A DNA stretch of 64,000 nt from Drechslerella dactyloides (Eukaryota; Ascomycota; Orbiliomycetes; Orbiliales; Orbiliaceae). The translations under genes were made by a program, and so were the position numbers. The notes under the pieces were generated by a model, which worked only from the letters and a program-made list of their open reading frames with translations, was not told where the DNA came from and did no database searches. The DNA is taken from the NCBI GenBank assembly GCA_020064725.1, contig JAGTWJ010000017.1:4154001-4218000 (forward strand), written 5' to 3'. Shown piece after piece: positions 60,577 through 64,000 of the stretch; position 1 is the first letter of the stretch; every line of letters starts with the position of its first letter.

Positions 60577-62231
60577 CTATAGCAGACCTTGCTTTTGAAG
60601 ACTGTTGGGAGGGGCCGTTAGCAATGTCGCAATAACTAAAAACCCAAGACAAGGGTTGGGGGGACATACTCATAATATACTTTCTCCGGCATAACGTTAC
60701 CCTCCGCGTCCTCCATCTGCACAACATTATCTTGTGTGTGCTGGGCTGTTTTCTTATCCGTCTTCAATTTTTCATTGAATGCTAGCGCGTCTTCAATCTT
60801 GGTGATCTCTCGGAACACCGTCGGGTTCGTGATACCAAGACACCGGAGGCCGTGTACATGTCTTGCATCTGTGAAATGCTTATCAAATGCCCGTCGGCCC
60901 ATGTATACAAAGTTGCCGCAGATCTCGCAAGGGTACTCCACACCAAGCCCGTGGAGCTTGAAGAGCCAGTAAGGAATCGGCTTGCCATCCCACGCGAGCG
61001 GGAGCTTTAGAGGATTGTAAATTTTGTCTTCGTCATCTTCATCGTCGTCGTCTTCGATGTGAGAGATGCCAGTGGTGATCTGGGTATCTTGGAACAAGGC
61101 CTCAAGTTCTGCTTGCCGTTCTCGTTCTGTTAACGAAGCTTTGCGCTCGACGTTGGTCTTCGTATCCTCCCTCTCCTTGGACATTAGCTCAGTGAGCTTG
61201 TTGATACGGAATTCACGTTCTGCGATAGCTCGGTGCTTCAGATTCACGGCGGAATCCGCGACAGCATTCCCTGAAGATTCGCTGGAGTCTTTTCCTTTTG
61301 CTGCAGCAGCTTTCTTGTGCTTATTGCCGGTTAAATGGCTATTGTATGTATTCTCGTTTGTGAATGCTTTTTGACAAGCATCGCACCAGAGCCCAGACTT
61401 GTTCTCCCCGCCAGCGCCGCTTTCCCAACCAGGTACCGTTCCTGCCTTCCACGCATCTTCGAATTCGTCGCCGAATGCCCTGATGGTGGCGTTGGGGTTG
61501 CTGAGAGGTTGCGTCTTGCCAAGGAAGCTTTCCAGATAATCGACCAAGCTGGTCAAGTACGAGAAGTAGGCGTCATTCTTATTCGCTTTCGGGTAGTCCT
61601 CGAACTTATCGAATATGTTCAAATACTGTAGGTACGATATGCGCTTGATGCCCTTGAGATTGAGGTACTCTTCGTGTAGTTGGGTGAGATCGAAGAAGCG
61701 GCCGTGAAATTCCTCGCCCGTGAACATGTTATCGATCATGGCAATCTCGCCTTCGAGTGGCGGGCGTCGTTTATAGGTCCGCGCAAGATCCTCGACGGGC
61801 TCATTAGGATAGCGACGGTGGAAGTCTCGAATTTCGGTGAGTTGGCTATAGAACTCGGTGAAAGGGTCTCCGTGAGAGAGAGAATTTATCTCTTTTTCTC
61901 GCGAGCTGTTCGGGTGAAGCGTTTAGCAAGTCTGTCTGACCCATGGAATAGACGGCAAAAGGGAAGTCACGTACCCATCTTCATCTGTATAGAGATCGAA
62001 TAAGCGTTTGCTCTGGTTCTCAAATCGAGTCAAGAAATGACCTACTTCATGGTCTCGGATCAAGCGATCGCGAATCTGGAAGAGATTATACGCGTAAGTA
62101 AGCTGCAGAGCTCGCGTGCGGTTGGTTTCTCCTACTGTTCGCGCTTCATCAGCCAGCCGATCCGCGACAGCTTGCTCGAGGCGCTCAAGCTCTTCGTGGA
62201 GCAACCGCTGGTTTTCGAGTATCGTCGTCAT
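60577..62231 (-). CDS. sf3a3: Splicing factor 3A subunit 3 (SF3a60 / Prp9)
   Basis: Exons 61975-62231, 60670-61905 and 60577-60601 (minus) give 505 residues. The start MTTILENQRLLHEELERLEQ matches the family N-terminus. An in-frame extension back to 62336 is not family-like and is taken as leader. The middle reads EFHGRFFDLTQLHEEYLNLK and YLQYLNIFDKF. A matrin-type C2H2 finger, CDACQKAFTNENTYNSHLTG, then the C-terminal finger (YPCEICGNFVYMGRRAFDKH) and HVHGLRCLGI follow. The last 25-nt exon supplies the conserved end YYDLQKQGLL; reading through the intron would give an unrelated tail. The protein is part of the U2 snRNP SF3a complex and is needed for pre-spliceosome formation. Confidence 0.95.
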
Positions 62232-62497
62232 TGGGTTGAGGCTGCGACCGATGTCGAATCGGGAAGAGTACAGCGATGTCGAGTCGGAGAACTGCGATCT
62301 GTTCTCGATGGTGTTTGAGGGAGATGTAAAAGGCAAGGTCGCGACAGCGCAGTTTGCGTCGATGGGAGTAATCGCAAAATTTAAAAAGTTTCGCTTGCCT
62401 CCCCCAGATTCTTACCCATCTCCAAACTACCACCACTCACTCAACTACATTCCACCTCCGCAAAACGAACGAACAAATCTACGAAAATACATTTGCT
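62232..62497. promoter_or_regulatory. Shared divergent promoter of SF3A3 and FAL1
   Basis: The two start codons are 266 bp apart and point away from each other. The FAL1 side carries a C/A-rich leader (from about 62400) with an AATTTAAAAA element near 62378-62387. No TATA box is clear for SF3A3. Both products act in pre-mRNA processing, which makes coordinated expression plausible (inference). Confidence 0.6.
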
Positions 62498-63812
62498 ATG
62501 GCTGACGCCGAATTCGACAAGCGCGAAGATGAGCGACAGGAGTTCACGACCTCGAAGGAGGTCACCGTCGCTCCGACGTTCGAGGCGATGCACCTGAAAG
62601 AGAACCTCCTCCGAGGTATCTACGCGTACGGCTACGAATCGCCATCCGCCGTGCAGTCCCGCGCCATCGTTCAGATCTGCAAGGGTCGTGACACGATCGC
62701 GCAGGCCCAGTCTGGTACTGGTAAAACGGCGACATTCTCGATCTCCATCCTCCAAGTTATCGAAACCTCCCTTCGCGAAACGCAGGCCCTTGTCCTTTCG
62801 CCCACCCGCGAGTTAGCGACTCAGATTCAAAATGTCATCATGGCCCTGGGAGATTACATGAACGTTCAATGCCACGCTTGCATCGGAGGTACGAACGTCG
62901 GCGAGGACATCCGCAAGCTCGATCACGGACAACATGTTGTCTCCGGTACACCTGGTAGAGTGGCGGACATGATTCGGCGGCGCAATCTCCGAACACGTCA
63001 TATCAAGATGCTTGTACTCGACGAAGCCGATGAGCTGCTCAACAAGGGATTCAGGGAACAAATATACGACGTCTACCGATACCTGCCGCCAGCAACCCAG
63101 GTTGTGGTCGTCAGCGCCACCTTGCCATACGATGTCCTCGACATGACCACCAAATTCATGACCGACCCAGTCAGGATCCTTGTTAAGCGTGACGAATTGA
63201 CTCTGGAGGGCCTGAAGCAGTACTTTATTGCTGTTGAGAAGGAAGACTGGAAATTCGACACTCTCTGCGATGTATGCATCCCTTCTAAATCGGATATGTG
63301 TTCAAACCCAGCTAACACGTTTTTATACAGCTCTACGATACCCTGACTATTACTCAGGCGGTCATCTTCTGCAACACGAGACGCAAGGTGGATTGGCTTA
63401 CTGACAAGATGAAGGAGGCCAACTTCACCGTCTCGAGCATGCACGGCGAGATGGCGCAGAAGGAGCGTGATGCCATTATGTCTGAATTCAGGCAAGGCAA
63501 CTCTCGCGTTCTGATTTCTACAGACGTGTGGGCGCGTGGCATCGACGTTCAACAAGTCAGTTTGGTCATCAACTACGATTTGCCCAGCAACCGTGAAAAC
63601 TACATCCATCGTATCGGCCGCAGCGGCAGATTTGGCCGAAAAGGTGTCGCTATCAATTTCGTTACAAGTGAGGATGTCAGGATCTTGAGAGATATTGAAC
63701 GTAAGTGATTTTCGACTTTTAAATACTCAGAGCTCTGCTGACGAATCTCGTAGTGTACTATTCCACTCAGATTGATGAGATGCCGATGAACGTTGCGGAT
63801 CTTCTTTCCTAA
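62498..63812 (+). CDS. fal1: ATP-dependent RNA helicase Fal1 (eIF4A3)
   Basis: Exons 62498-63271, 63331-63700 and 63754-63812 give 400 residues, matching eIF4A3 length. DEAD-box motifs appear in order: F-motif and Q motif (PTFEAMHLKENLLRGIYAYG, SAVQSRAI), motif I AQSGTGKT, Ia PTRELA, Ib TPGR, II LDEADE, III SAT, IV VIFCNTRRKVDWL, V ARGIDVQQVSLVINYDLP and VI HRIGRSGRFGRKG. The end is QIDEMPMNVADLLS. The Fal1/eIF4A3 group works in ribosome biogenesis (Fal1) and, in fungi that keep it, in the exon junction complex. The N-terminus EFTTSKEVTVAPTFEAMHL supports this group rather than eIF4A1. Confidence 0.93.
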
Positions 63813-64000
63813 ATCTATACGTTTCGCAATTGATGGGGCGCTGTTTTGATATTCGTCCTCCCTTTTTTTTCGATGAAGGCTATCCGGTGTGGAGGAAATG
63901 GGCTTGTATCATCAAAGGTATTTCCGAATTCTCCTTCCATAGGCATTTGCAACTTTACCGCTGACACGAGCTCCCAATTTTCATATCATCAGACCTAGAA
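63813..64000. other. FAL1 3' region
   Basis: Probable 3' untranslated region at the window edge. Nothing else is seen. Confidence 0.6.

Noticed and set aside
62232..62336. 35-codon N-terminal extension of SF3A3
   Set aside because: The family start is the Met at 62231; the extension is Ser-rich and lies in the shared promoter.

Overview
This is a gene-rich to gene-poor stretch of a filamentous ascomycete (Pezizomycotina) nuclear genome. The evidence is short introns (about 50-90 nt) with GTAAGT/GTACGT-type donors and CTAAC/CTGAC-like branch sites, pyrimidine-rich leaders before start codons, and fungal-specific families (Atg11, DUF1765, DUF3292, DUF6594, fungal rhodopsin-like proteins). I cannot fix the class. 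No bacterial operons, rRNA, tRNA or CRISPR array were found. All exon joins below were derived by hand from splice signals, frame and family conservation.

Layout. 1-0.48 kb: an open minus-strand frame running off the edge. 1.6-5.7 kb: ATG11 (autophagy scaffold). 6.7-11.8 kb: an AT-richer accessory stretch with an orphan two-exon gene, a frame-broken gene, a Ty1/copia remnant, another interrupted frame and a His/Gly/Asp-rich small protein. 11.8-17.2 kb: mostly empty. 17.2-20.5 kb: a DUF1765 protein. 21.3-24.6 kb: a Dap1-type haem/sterol-associated protein and a conserved hypothetical, both on the minus strand. 24.6-32.1 kb: the largest gene-poor stretch. 32.1-33.5 kb: seipin (lipid droplet biogenesis). 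34.2-38.3 kb: a small island with a basic CaaX-ending ORF, a DUF6594 membrane protein and a Fic-domain protein.

From 39.3 kb on the window is mostly housekeeping: PEX14 (peroxisome import), a transcriptional cyclin, a fungal rhodopsin-like membrane protein, a short-chain dehydrogenase, VPS35 (retromer), mitochondrial ribosomal protein mL40/Mrpl28, a class I O-methyltransferase, a DUF3292/GRAM-like membrane protein, SF3A3 (U2 snRNP) and FAL1/eIF4A3 (DEAD-box helicase). The last two are divergently arranged over one short intergenic region, and both act in RNA processing. Several genes serve organelle and membrane biology (autophagy, retromer, peroxisome, lipid droplet, sterol), but they are scattered and not a cluster.

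The items most worth a second look are the intact Fic protein with its own predicted inhibitory motif, a 7-nt microexon in PEX14, an apparent intron directly after the start codon of seipin, the small basic CaaX ORF, and a strong hairpin upstream of the rhodopsin-like gene.
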